A stretch of 23,903 nucleotides of DNA from Syntrophaceae bacterium UBA5764 (GTDB taxonomy: Bacteria; Desulfobacterota; Syntrophia; Syntrophales; Smithellaceae). The stretch spans positions 11,770 to 35,672 of the forward strand of contig DIEW01000091.1 in NCBI GenBank assembly GCA_002418825.1, in the 5' to 3' direction. The position numbers and the translations under genes are program-made. Positions 8,022-15,979 of the stretch are shown here, piece after piece (within the stretch, counting starts at the first letter, position 1; every line of letters starts with the position of its first letter). The notes under the pieces were generated by a model. It had not been told where the DNA came from. It was given only the letters and a program-made list of their open reading frames with translations, and did no database searches.

Positions 8022-8873
8022 ATGGTTCATTTCAAGAAAATAACGGTTCTTCTTTTTTTGTTGATTTGTATTCCCGTTTCTTCTTTTGCCGCGGATAAAA
8101 TAATCGACCGCGCGAATGTCAAAGCGGCCCTCCTCGTCGATTTGGAGGGCGGCAAGGTTCTTTACCGGTATAACGAGCATGCGTCCATCCAGCCGGCTTC
8201 TCTTTCCAAGATATTGACACTTTATCTTGTCAATGAAGATGTTCGCGACGGCAAGGTTAAGTATTCCGATTTGGTTCGAATCAGCACAAAAGCCGCAAAA
8301 ACAAACGGGTCAAAAATATTTCACGACCAGGTCAACGGGGTATTACTTGAAGACCTGATCAAATTCATGGCTATCTTTTCTTCCAATGATGCCACAATCG
8401 CTGTGGCGGAACATCTGGCCGGAAGCGTGGAAAAATTTGTCGTCAGGATGAACGAAAAAGCAAAAGAAATTGGAATGAAGCAGAGTTATTTTGCCAACCC
8501 TCACGGTTTGCCGGACCGGCGGCAAAGGACGACTGCTCAGGATATTTATATTCTCTCCCGCCAATACATCGAGCGTTTTCCCGATTCTTTGAAAATCCAT
8601 TCTTTGCCCTATTTCCATTATAATGCCGTGGATTACAAAAACCGCAACACTTTAGTTCAGGAAAATATTGATGTCGATGGGTTAAAAACGGGCTATGTGC
8701 GCGCGGCGGGCTATCATCTGGTGGCTACCGCGAAAAGAGGAGATCGACGTTTAATCGCCATCGTGTTGGGAGCGAAAAATTCGCGTGTCCGCGACGAGGA
8801 AACAAAAAATCTTCTGGAATACGGTTTTCGGTTAATCGATACTGACAATCGAGATTCGATGATCGGAGCATGA
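8022..8873 (+). CDS. D-alanyl-D-alanine carboxypeptidase (peptidase S11, PBP5/6-like)
   Basis: Periplasmic serine enzyme that removes the terminal D-Ala from peptidoglycan pentapeptides and so limits cross-linking. A signal peptide covers residues 1-23, with likely cleavage after SSFA. The three penicillin-binding motifs are intact: SxxK as SLSK at 60-63, SxN as SSN at 120-122, and KTG at 222-224 in DGLKTGYV. At 283 residues it lacks the C-terminal beta domain and amphipathic anchor of E. coli PBP5 (about 400 residues), so it is probably soluble in the periplasm. An AAGGGA box precedes the ATG. Its neighbours, a lytic transglycosylase and LysM proteins, also act on the wall. Related S11 proteins include D,D-endopeptidases (PBP7 type), which are similarly short and cannot be excluded. 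Confidence 0.93.
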   Translation: MVHFKKITVLLFLLICIPVSSFAADKIIDRANVKAALLVDLEGGKVLYRYNEHASIQPASLSKILTLYLVNEDVRDGKVKYSDLVRISTKAAKTNGSKIFHDQVNGVLLEDLIKFMAIFSSNDATIAVAEHLAGSVEKFVVRMNEKAKEIGMKQSYFANPHGLPDRRQRTTAQDIYILSRQYIERFPDSLKIHSLPYFHYNAVDYKNRNTLVQENIDVDGLKTGYVRAAGYHLVATAKRGDRRLIAIVLGAKNSRVRDEETKNLLEYGFRLIDTDNRDSMIGA

Positions 8874-8903
8874 TTTTACGGTTGAAGATTCGCGCGGGCA
8901 GAA

Positions 8904-10085
8904 CTAATGGGAATCATTTTCCGGTGAATTCTTGCCGCTGTAATAATCGGAGGGTGTGATTTTTTCGGAAAAAACGACAAGTTTTTGACCGGGGATTAAT
9001 TTACTTGTATTATTTAAGCCGTTCCAGAGCAGCAGTGCTTTCACGGAAACATTAAAGCGTCCCGCAATAAGCGCTAAATTGTCTCCTTCCTGCACAACAT
9101 AAATTCGCTCTTTTTTTTCTTTGAACCATGCGGACAAAAGATTTTCGTAGCGCTCGGAAAATCCTATTGCCCCATCCCGGGGAAGATAAATAGTAAAACT
9201 TCCTGTCGGCAGATAATAGTTACGCAGTTGCGGATTAAGCTCCTTGATGGCCTTAAAATGAGTTTTGGCGGCCTGCGCCACGATGCTAAGGGGTACAGGC
9301 TGATTTGCCGTGATTGTCGTCTGGGTAAACTCAAGCGGTTTGTACAGGTCGTCTCCGGTTAAAAGATAGCCGTATTTTCCCGGATTGGACAGGATAATTT
9401 TTATTGCCAGAATACGGAAAATATACCGCTGCGTTTCCTGATACAGATAAAGTTGGTAGAAGTTGTTCGTGCCCTGGATGAGAATTTCCGTCTTCAGACC
9501 GTCTTCGCCCATGTTGTAAGCCGCCGCCGCCAGCGTCCACGACCCGAAAATGCCGTAGAGATCTTTTAGATAACGTAGTGCCGCTTGCGTGGAAAGAAAA
9601 AAATTGCGGCGTTCATCGATATCCTTGTTAACTGTCAGGCCGTATTTTGCCGCCGTACTTTCTATAAATTGCCAGTACCCGACCGCACCTTTACCCGAAA
9701 CAGCATGCGTCCTGAGGGAGCTTTCCGCGATGACAATATACTTAAGGTCGTCCGGCATAGAATTATTCAGGAGCGTTTTTTCCACATAAGACAGGTAACG
9801 GTTGGCACGTTTGAGCCAGATGATAATATCATCACTGTTGTCCAAACATATCAACAATTCCCTTTCCAGTCTTTCCATAACATCGTCCTCTTTCAGAGGA
9901 ACCTGCTCGCCGCAAAATGTAAGAGGTTCGTGGATTTTGATTGCTTCAATAAGAGCCTGGCCTGATGTCGGGCACGCCGCCGGTCTTTGCGCCGAAGAAG
10001 CCATGCTGCAATTGTTTGTGGCTAAGATGAGAATCGCCAGCAGTGAAATTTGGAGCAGATCATTTAAATGACAGTATTTCTTCAT
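8904..10085 (-). CDS. MltD-like membrane-bound lytic transglycosylase with LysM
   Basis: Cleaves the MurNAc-GlcNAc bond of peptidoglycan to give 1,6-anhydro products. The SLT domain spans about residues 100-240 of the 393-residue form, with catalytic Glu121 in VIAESS, then SGKGAVGYWQF and LAAAAYNMGE, the family 1 motifs. A LysM domain near 330-375 (YVVQEGDNLALIAGRF...PGQKLVVF) binds glycan. A degenerate LysM-like segment (VPLSIVAQAAKTHFKAIKEL) precedes it, as in other MltD proteins. I chose ATG at 10085 over an upstream TTG at 10133: it puts MKKY directly before the hydrophobic signal (ILLAILILA-type core) and has an AAGG box. The cysteine in ATNNC is a poor lipobox, so lipidation is uncertain. 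The stop is TAG. Confidence 0.92.
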   Translation of the reverse strand: MKKYCHLNDLLQISLLAILILATNNCSMASSAQRPAACPTSGQALIEAIKIHEPLTFCGEQVPLKEDDVMERLERELLICLDNSDDIIIWLKRANRYLSYVEKTLLNNSMPDDLKYIVIAESSLRTHAVSGKGAVGYWQFIESTAAKYGLTVNKDIDERRNFFLSTQAALRYLKDLYGIFGSWTLAAAAYNMGEDGLKTEILIQGTNNFYQLYLYQETQRYIFRILAIKIILSNPGKYGYLLTGDDLYKPLEFTQTTITANQPVPLSIVAQAAKTHFKAIKELNPQLRNYYLPTGSFTIYLPRDGAIGFSERYENLLSAWFKEKKERIYVVQEGDNLALIAGRFNVSVKALLLWNGLNNTSKLIPGQKLVVFSEKITPSDYYSGKNSPENDSH

Positions 10086-10134
10086 AAAAATTGCCTTAAT
10101 ACGACATTGATTATGCTTTTGTAAATTACACAAA

Positions 10135-10163
10135 AAAATATGCCAAAAATATTATGTTTGCAA
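10135..10163 (-). promoter_or_regulatory. Possible promoter for the lytic transglycosylase gene
   Basis: On the minus strand TTGCAA (10158-10163) and TATTTT (10135-10140) are separated by 17 nt, about 50 bp upstream of the ATG at 10085. This is a plausible sigma70 pair in the AT-rich divergent gap. It rests only on sequence match. Confidence 0.4.
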
Positions 10164-10262
10164 GAAAGATTTTGATGAAGTTTTATTCGGCAAGAAAATA
10201 AAGGGATTGCCTCTTGCTAACGTATCTACTTGATGCTAATAAAAAACACACACTCGCATATT

Positions 10263-11807
10263 ATGGAAAAGCATTCTTATTTTACACGTGATGACATAAA
10301 ACAAATCAAAGCTTGGGGATTGTCCAGGAAAGACGTGGAAAAACAGCTGGCGCTCTACAGGCGAGGATTGAATTTTATAAAATTAGATCGTCCGTGCATG
10401 CGGGATGACGGAATTATGCGCGTCAATTCGGCGCAGAGAAAAAGAATTATAGCAAGATACAACGACGAAGCAAAAGACAATAAGGTCTTGAAATTTGTTC
10501 CGGCTTCCGGCGCGGCCAGTCGCATGTTCGCCCGGTGGTTTGTGCTGGCGCAGAAGGAAACATCCGCCGATTTGTCCGGTTATCGTGCTTTTATGAAAAA
10601 TTTGCAAAAGATGCCTTTTTTCCCGCTCATCGAGCAAAGCGCGGAGGGGAGGGAACTTTTGAAACAGAGAAGCGCACAGGCTCTGTCCCGTTATATTCTA
10701 ATGTCCGAAGGCATGAATTTCGGTGCGTTGCCCAAGGCGCTCATTCCTTTTCACCTGTATCCGGATAACGAGATGCGCACGGCACTCGAAGAACACCTTT
10801 TGGAGGCGGCAGGTTACATTTCCGACGCCAAAGGCGTCTGTCGCCTTCATTTTACTGTTTCTCCGGAGCACCTGGAAATCGTTGCCGCGGCGGTAAGGCC
10901 TTTGAAAAAAAAATATGAAAATATCTTTAAGGTGAAATATAAAATTGATTTGTCTGTTCAGTCCCCCTCAACTGATGTTATTGCTGTAGACACGCGCAAT
11001 CGGCCCTGCCGAGACAGTGCCGGCAGGCTTGTTTTCCGCCCCGGCGGACACGGCGCTTTGCTGGAAAACATGAATAAACTAGATGCAGATTTAATTTTCG
11101 TTAAAAATATTGATAACATTGTTCCGGCCTCTCATCTTGAAAAAATACTTCCTTATAAAAAATTGCTGGGCGGATTGGCGCTTCACATACGGGAGGAAAT
11201 ATTTGCCTTTTTGAGGAAAATGGAAAAGGGAGAACTTTCCCGAAATGAAATTGATGCCATCGCCGATTATTGCCGGAATAAAATTAATATTGTTTTTGAA
11301 TCCGATTTTCGCGGTTTATCAGCACGGCAGAAGAGGGAAAGAATATTTTCTTATTTGAATCGACCGTTGCGCGTATGCGCGATGGTACGAAATGCCGGCG
11401 AGCCGGGAGGGGCTCCTTTTTGGATACAAGAAAAAAATAAGATGCAATCCCTGCAGATTGTGGAATCCGCGCATGTGAATAAAACCCTTCCATCACAGTT
11501 ATCTCTCTGGTCGCAGGCGTCATATTTCAATCCGGTAGATATGGTTTGCTGCACAAAGAATTACAGAGGCGAGAAATTTGACTTGAAAAACTATGTCAAC
11601 GAAGACGCTTACCTTATTACTATCAAGACGGAAAAGGGCAGGCAAATAAAAGCACAGGAAATGCCGGGTTTGTGGAATGGTTCCATGGCCCGCTGGAATA
11701 CAATCTTTGTTGAATTCCCTTTAAAGGTCTTTAATCCGGTGAAGACAGTAGATGACCTTTTGCGTTCGCAGCATCAGGCAAGCAAAAAATATTGCCGCCT
11801 TAAATGA
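10263..11807 (+). CDS. DUF4301 protein, predicted sugar-nucleotidyltransferase fold
   Basis: A 514-residue cytoplasmic protein of the DUF4301 family, whose function is unknown. Motifs recall nucleotide-sugar pyrophosphorylases: VPASGAASRMF at about 79-89 sits where those enzymes have the glycine-rich nucleotide loop, and PKALIPFH at about 157-164 resembles the lysine motif that binds sugar phosphate. Later come FRPGGHGALLENMNKLDADL, VKNIDNIVP and VRNAGEPGGAPFW, all strongly family-like. The function is inferred from those motifs. Start is uncertain: ATG at 10263 gives an N-terminus (MEKHSYFTRDD) that looks right for the family, but ATG at 10233 and TTG at 10230 are in frame, and none has a Shine-Dalgarno box. 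Its last 8 bp overlap the 3' end of the convergent PP-loop gene. Confidence 0.85.
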   Translation: MEKHSYFTRDDIKQIKAWGLSRKDVEKQLALYRRGLNFIKLDRPCMRDDGIMRVNSAQRKRIIARYNDEAKDNKVLKFVPASGAASRMFARWFVLAQKETSADLSGYRAFMKNLQKMPFFPLIEQSAEGRELLKQRSAQALSRYILMSEGMNFGALPKALIPFHLYPDNEMRTALEEHLLEAAGYISDAKGVCRLHFTVSPEHLEIVAAAVRPLKKKYENIFKVKYKIDLSVQSPSTDVIAVDTRNRPCRDSAGRLVFRPGGHGALLENMNKLDADLIFVKNIDNIVPASHLEKILPYKKLLGGLALHIREEIFAFLRKMEKGELSRNEIDAIADYCRNKINIVFESDFRGLSARQKRERIFSYLNRPLRVCAMVRNAGEPGGAPFWIQEKNKMQSLQIVESAHVNKTLPSQLSLWSQASYFNPVDMVCCTKNYRGEKFDLKNYVNEDAYLITIKTEKGRQIKAQEMPGLWNGSMARWNTIFVEFPLKVFNPVKTVDDLLRSQHQASKKYCRLK

Positions 11808-12774
11808 TAATGATACGTTCACAGTCTTCTTTCGGCAATGCCCCGCTTTTAATCACTGATGATTTTTGATTTTGGCGAAAGATAACAGAGGCTTCGCCAT
11901 CGCCGGAGGCGTCAGAATAACGTACGCAAAGCGCGCAGGCCAGTTTCAGCGAGGAATGCTTGCCGTAAGGCACAAGAACGTAAGGACCGGGAACTTCGGC
12001 CATATAACACACCAGGTCGTTTTCGCTGGATAGCTTTTGCAGCTGTTCGTTGTCTTGGCTGTTTCTTCCTACAATAATTTTTGCGCCGTCTTCCGCGCGG
12101 AAATGCCGGCCGAATTTCAATAAAATATAATCGCGTATTTCCCGGCCTTCTGAATGATTCAGCAATTCACGCAACCGCCGGGAAAACATGGGATCGGTAA
12201 GCAAGCAGCCTCCGGCGGGCGGAGGGTAATGGATGATTCCGAAAGATTTGGCCAGGAGCATCTGGTCTTTTCGTCCGCGCCCGGAAATGGACATGAGTTT
12301 GGTGCGGTTCAGTTTCCCTTCTCGTTCGGCTTTTATCGGTTCCAACAGCTGCGCGGAAAGCGGCCTGGAAATGTAATCGGCATATCCGGAGTTTTTTGCG
12401 ACAAGATTCAAGGATTGTTTTGTCTGAGACATGGGGCGTTGCCCCAATACTTCTCCGGTCACAATAAAGTCGGCGCCCATGACTTCCATCTTTCTTCCGG
12501 CGATTTTTAACATCAAAGTATGGCAGTCGATACACGGATTCATATGCTTGCCGTAACCGTAGCGGGGCGCTTTCAACATTTCCAAATATTCAGGAGTGAT
12601 GTCCTCAACAAGAAGCGGAAGATTTATATTTTTGGCGGAGGCTTCGGCCTTGCTTGAATCGAAAAAAGGAGTTGTAAAAGCCAGGCCGATAACTTCAATA
12701 TTTTGCGCGGCGATAAGTTTGGCGGCGAGAATACTGTCCAGGCCACCGGAGAAAAGGGCAATAGCTTTGGGCAT
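11800..12774 (-). CDS. PP-loop tRNA thiolation-like domain fused to NFACT-R (DUF814)
   Basis: A 324-residue two-domain protein. Residues 1-190 form a PP-loop ATP pyrophosphatase with SGGLDS at 9-14, related to the MnmA/ThiI 2- and 4-thiouridine synthases. It has a CxxC pair (Cys81, Cys84 in NPCIDC) and Cys190 (PPAGGC), candidates for sulfur relay or metal binding. Residues about 220-315 (LLKFGRHFRAEDGAKIIVGR, DNEQL, EVPGPYVLV) match the NFACT-R/DUF814 RNA-binding domain of the Rqc2/FbpA proteins. RNA modification is therefore the likely role, but the substrate is unknown. It may be co-transcribed with the LysM gene 103 bp upstream. It converges on the DUF4301 gene with an 8-bp overlap. Confidence 0.88.
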   Translation of the reverse strand: MPKAIALFSGGLDSILAAKLIAAQNIEVIGLAFTTPFFDSSKAEASAKNINLPLLVEDITPEYLEMLKAPRYGYGKHMNPCIDCHTLMLKIAGRKMEVMGADFIVTGEVLGQRPMSQTKQSLNLVAKNSGYADYISRPLSAQLLEPIKAEREGKLNRTKLMSISGRGRKDQMLLAKSFGIIHYPPPAGGCLLTDPMFSRRLRELLNHSEGREIRDYILLKFGRHFRAEDGAKIIVGRNSQDNEQLQKLSSENDLVCYMAEVPGPYVLVPYGKHSSLKLACALCVRYSDASGDGEASVIFRQNQKSSVIKSGALPKEDCERIIII

Positions 12775-12877
12775 GAGCTTAAAACCGATCAGGTAACTTA
12801 TATGTAAAATAGAAGCGTCGCATCAATATTATCTAACGCAGCGCCGATAATATTTTCCTTTTTATGAAAGGATTATA

Positions 12878-14602
12878 TCAGTATTCGGCAATATTTGCCG
12901 ACCACATTTCCTGCAACAAGCCACGTATTTCCTGAGCAATATTAAAATCAATGACGTATATATCTTTGCTTGTCTTGATTTTTGTTCCGCTGAAAGACAA
13001 CGTGAAAGAAGCCTGTTTGCGTTCCAAACCGGAAAAGGAGAAATGCCCGAAGTAAGCGGGTATGTTCATGGCCTGCAGCATTCTTTCCATTATATATTTT
13101 GGCGAATCGTTATCGCTCAGGAAGATGAGCTTATTGCCGGCTTGAGTAAGCACATTAATCAGCTGTGGCGATAATTCCCGTGAAAAAACAATGTATTTGG
13201 AATCCCCCGTGTTGACCAGAACATCGGCCTTGATGGAAAGATTTATGCCGTCTTTTTCGGTATCGAATATTTTAATGTCGACGTCTTTTTCAGGGCGCAG
13301 ACCCAAATCTGACAAAAGAGCGTAAGAAAATTCCTTGGCAGAGGTGGACGGATATTTGGTTACCGGAGGCAAAGAATAAATTTCTTCCGGTTTTCCCACA
13401 ATTCCTTTCTGCGCGGAAATTTCCGTTATGATTAAACCGTTTCTCTGCGCAAAGTTTTTTAACGCCCGGGGAAAAAGCAAATCATTTTCATAAAGGATAC
13501 GCAATCCTTGTGTCAGTGGGGGTATTTGTCGAGTGGTGGTTTCTTTGATTACCCAGTCAACAAAAAATTCCGCGGAAAGAGGCGCTCCTATGGTGAGCGG
13601 CTTGTTTTGTTTTGTCATGCTGTAATTTTTCGCCGCGTCGAAAATCTTTCTTAAGACGACGATAACATCGTCTTTTTGTGTAACTTTGACTAAAGAAAAA
13701 TTTTTCCAGTTGTCGCTGATGATATTTTTAAGGTCGTCAGGAGCTCTGTCTTCCAGGTCGAGGAATATGGTGGTATTGTTTTCAAATTCAATAACCGGCA
13801 TTTTTGAACAATCGATGGTTACCTGTCCTCCCTTCGGAAGGGGAAGATAATAGTTGCCGCTGGCGGTAACCGTGGCGTTCATCTGGGTGACAACATGTTT
13901 GATAACAGCCAGGCGAGCTTCCGGAGGCATGGCAATCTTATCTTTCGCTTCGATGATTGTTTCGGGATGGCTGATGCTTTCCTCGATTAATTTTTCCTCT
14001 TCGGTGACAGCGGCCTGTTGCTTCGCCGTCGGTATGGGGGAAAAGTCTTTTGTGGGCAGCAGTATAGTGTCGCCTGCGTAAATTTTGGTCACATCTTTAA
14101 TGTGCGGATTAATTGACTTAATAAGTTCGAGCTTTTCCTTTACGTTGGAAGTGATTCCGAGTTCGCGCACTACTATTCTGAATAAATTATCACCTTCTTT
14201 GATTACATATGTTTTAGTCCCGACGGTAGATACGGCCTGGGTTTGCGCTTCGGGAGAGGCGGCGGAAGCGATTTTTTGTCCATCTTCTTCAGTGTGGGGT
14301 TTGCCGGGAAGAATCAGCTTTTGGCCGACAGAGAGCTTATTTACGTCTTTAATATTTGGATTGAGTTCCTGGATGAGCAGATAATTATCTGCTATGTCTT
14401 TTTCGGTGATTCCGGGAATGTTTCTTACGATCACGGATAAAATATCGCCTTTTTTGACAGTGTAAGTGTATAATTTACTTTTTGGCAGAGCTGTCTTGCT
14501 TAAGGTTATTTGAGCGGTATCTTCTTTTGCTGTGGCGGCCTGACAGGAAAAAACTAAAACAAGCAGCACGGCGAAAAATGCCCGAAAAAATTGCTTAGCC
14601 AT
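12878..14602 (-). CDS. Exported protein with two LysM domains and an unassigned C-terminal region
   Basis: A 574-residue envelope protein. A signal peptide (MAKQFFRAFFAVLLVLVFSC) is followed by a possible AxA cleavage site (ATA/KED). The cysteine could instead be lipidated, but the VFSC lipobox is poor. LysM domains lie at about 45-99 (YTVKKGDIL...VGQKLILP) and 131-183 (YVIKEGDNLF...AGDTILLP) and would bind peptidoglycan. The remaining 390 residues have no motif I recognise. They begin with a Glu/Lys-rich helical stretch, and the last 140 residues look like a compact alpha/beta domain (DIKIFDTEKDGINLSI, KYIVFSRELSP, NKLIFLSDNDSP). I chose ATG at 14602, with GAGGGG 10 nt upstream, over the TTG at 14620. 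Function is unknown beyond wall binding. Confidence 0.88.
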   Translation of the reverse strand: MAKQFFRAFFAVLLVLVFSCQAATAKEDTAQITLSKTALPKSKLYTYTVKKGDILSVIVRNIPGITEKDIADNYLLIQELNPNIKDVNKLSVGQKLILPGKPHTEEDGQKIASAASPEAQTQAVSTVGTKTYVIKEGDNLFRIVVRELGITSNVKEKLELIKSINPHIKDVTKIYAGDTILLPTKDFSPIPTAKQQAAVTEEEKLIEESISHPETIIEAKDKIAMPPEARLAVIKHVVTQMNATVTASGNYYLPLPKGGQVTIDCSKMPVIEFENNTTIFLDLEDRAPDDLKNIISDNWKNFSLVKVTQKDDVIVVLRKIFDAAKNYSMTKQNKPLTIGAPLSAEFFVDWVIKETTTRQIPPLTQGLRILYENDLLFPRALKNFAQRNGLIITEISAQKGIVGKPEEIYSLPPVTKYPSTSAKEFSYALLSDLGLRPEKDVDIKIFDTEKDGINLSIKADVLVNTGDSKYIVFSRELSPQLINVLTQAGNKLIFLSDNDSPKYIMERMLQAMNIPAYFGHFSFSGLERKQASFTLSFSGTKIKTSKDIYVIDFNIAQEIRGLLQEMWSANIAEY

Positions 14603-14659
14603 TTTTATTTTTCCCCTCAAAAAGAAATAATAATCAAGAGATTATATGTTTTGTCAGGT

Positions 14660-14688
14660 AAAATACTTCAAAGACTAATAAAAGTCAA
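14660..14688 (-). promoter_or_regulatory. Probable sigma70 promoter for the LysM gene
   Basis: On the minus strand TTGACT (14683-14688) is followed after 17 nt by TATTTT (14660-14665), 58 bp upstream of the LysM ATG. A small hairpin with AAGGATT/AATCCTT arms at 14697-14716 lies just upstream and may end transcription from DUF1385. Together they suggest that the LysM gene has its own start. Confidence 0.5.
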
Positions 14689-14746
14689 ACTCTTATAAGG
14701 ATTATCTTGAATCCTTCGGCGAGGAGATTAGGAAAAGGGAAACGGT

Positions 14747-15616
14747 TCAGGTCACTTTTTTCATTGCCGCAATTGCCACTTCTATCTGATCATCATCGGG
14801 TTCCCGTGTGGTTATTTTTTGCAGGGCAAGGCCCGGCCAGCTTAGCAGCTGGACGAGTTTCGAATTAGTGTATTTTCCCGTGAAGCGGATAGCTTCATAG
14901 GAAATTCCGGCGACGACAGGCATCAGCAATAATTTATAGACGACTCTGTGAAGAAAATCAGGACGGCCCAGCAGAGAAAAGACAAGAATGGAAACAATCA
15001 TGACAAACAAAATAAAACTGGTGCCGCAGCGGGGATGGCGGGTGGAAAAATCTTTGATATTTTGCACGGTCAATTCCTGGCCGTTTTCCCAGGCAAAAAC
15101 AGTTTTGTGTTCCGCCCCGTGATACATATAGACCCGGCGCATGTCTGACAAAAGCAGGGTGGAAGCCAGAAAACAAAGAAATATACCGAGACGCAAACAC
15201 CCTTCCAGAAAGTTCAATAACAGCAGATTGCTGACGCAAGATTTGATTTGCGTGAAAAAGAAAGCAGGAACGACGATAAAGAAAAAAATAGCCACGGCAA
15301 AACTAACCGCGAAGGAGAGATACATTTCCCAATCTCCCGGCTTTTTCTCCTCTTCCGAGAGGGCGATTTGAGCGGAAAACATCAGAGCCTTGATTCCGAC
15401 AAGCATCATTTCGAACAGCGTAACAGTGCCCCGGATAAACATCCAGCCCAGGAATTTGTAACGCTTGGTTAAAGAAACATATTCACTTTCCTGAAAAATG
15501 ATTTCTTTGCTCGGAGAACGAACTGCCGCGGCAATTTTGTTGCCGTGGCGCATCATCACTCCTTCAATGATGGCTTGTCCGCCGGCGATATCTTCAGATT
15601 GCGGTTTTGTGCTCAT
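14747..15616 (-). CDS. DUF1385 integral membrane protein
   Basis: A 289-residue polytopic membrane protein of the DUF1385 family (B. subtilis YqhQ-like), function unknown. The N-terminus carries the family signature GGQAIIEGVMMRHG. Hydrophobic segments lie at about 101-122 and 128-160. A conserved loop with YHGAEHKTVFAWENG and RHPRCGTSF follows, and then more membrane segments at about 200-220 and 228-245. The His, Glu and Cys residues of that loop suggest metal binding, but this is not shown. In many bacteria this gene sits beside rpmE and prfA. Neither is here, so the link is lost or lies elsewhere. It is transcribed divergently from the HD-hydrolase operon. Confidence 0.92.
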   Translation of the reverse strand: MSTKPQSEDIAGGQAIIEGVMMRHGNKIAAAVRSPSKEIIFQESEYVSLTKRYKFLGWMFIRGTVTLFEMMLVGIKALMFSAQIALSEEEKKPGDWEMYLSFAVSFAVAIFFFIVVPAFFFTQIKSCVSNLLLLNFLEGCLRLGIFLCFLASTLLLSDMRRVYMYHGAEHKTVFAWENGQELTVQNIKDFSTRHPRCGTSFILFVMIVSILVFSLLGRPDFLHRVVYKLLLMPVVAGISYEAIRFTGKYTNSKLVQLLSWPGLALQKITTREPDDDQIEVAIAAMKKVT

Positions 15617-15651
15617 CTTTTCTTCTGCTTAGTCGTTTGTTCCGGCGCTTA

Positions 15652-15678
15652 CTTATAGTATTTGGCGTATCCTGTCAA
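15652..15678 (-). promoter_or_regulatory. Possible promoter for DUF1385
   Basis: On the minus strand a perfect TTGACA (15673-15678) and TATAAG (15652-15657) are spaced by a short 15 nt, about 36 bp upstream of the DUF1385 ATG. It lies back-to-back with the promoter at 15700-15727. Confidence 0.4.
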
Positions 15679-15685
15679 ATATGAT

Positions 15686-15713
15686 TTGCAAATTGACCGT
15701 TGCAAGTTTGACC
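15686..15713 (+). repeat. Tandem direct repeat in the divergent promoter region
   Basis: TTGCAAATTGACC (15686-15698) and TTGCAAGTTTGACC (15700-15713) are near-identical and 14 nt apart. They cover the -35 and spacer of the rightward promoter and sit next to the leftward one. A tandem site of this size could bind a regulator controlling both directions. Confidence 0.5.
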
Positions 15714-15727
15714 TCCAATGATATAAT
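15700..15727 (+). promoter_or_regulatory. Sigma70-type promoter of the 15759-17471 operon
   Basis: TTGCAA (15700-15705), a 16-nt spacer and a perfect TATAAT (15722-15727) lie 31 bp upstream of the first ATG. An unusually G-rich Shine-Dalgarno (AAAAGGGGGGGG) follows. Confidence 0.6.
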
Positions 15728-15758
15728 GCTTACCATTCCTTAAAAGGGGGGGGTGACC

Positions 15759-15977
15759 ATGGCTTCTGTAGATTCATCAAATGTTTTTATAAGAGAATTT
15801 CAGGAAAAATACGAAAAAAAATTACGGGAAAAGGAAGTAGAAATTCTTGAATACTGGAAAGCGCAGGTGGATAAAATTATTGCCATGAGACCGGAAAGCA
15901 TTGCCTCTCTGCAATTGCAGGTCACAAAGATGTCGGAGATGATGGGTAATCGCATCAAGGTGTTGAAGAAAGGGTGA
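15759..15977 (+). CDS. Small charged helical protein of unknown function (72 aa)
   Basis: First gene of the operon. The protein is almost wholly predicted helix: FQEKYEKKLREKEVEILEYW is highly charged with a heptad-like pattern, and SLQLQVTKMSEMMGNRIKVL continues it, so a coiled coil or helical hairpin is likely. No signal peptide or catalytic motif is visible. ATG at 15759 lies 7 nt or so after a run of eight G. A GTG at 15753 sits inside that G-run and is less likely. It ends 2 nt before the HD-hydrolase ATG, so translation is probably coupled and a shared function with that enzyme is a fair guess. Confidence 0.75.
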   Translation: MASVDSSNVFIREFQEKYEKKLREKEVEILEYWKAQVDKIIAMRPESIASLQLQVTKMSEMMGNRIKVLKKG

Positions 15978-15979
15978 AA

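Noticed and set aside
10085..10133. TTG start for the lytic transglycosylase
   Set aside because: It would add 16 residues before the signal peptide and has no better ribosome site than the ATG at 10085.
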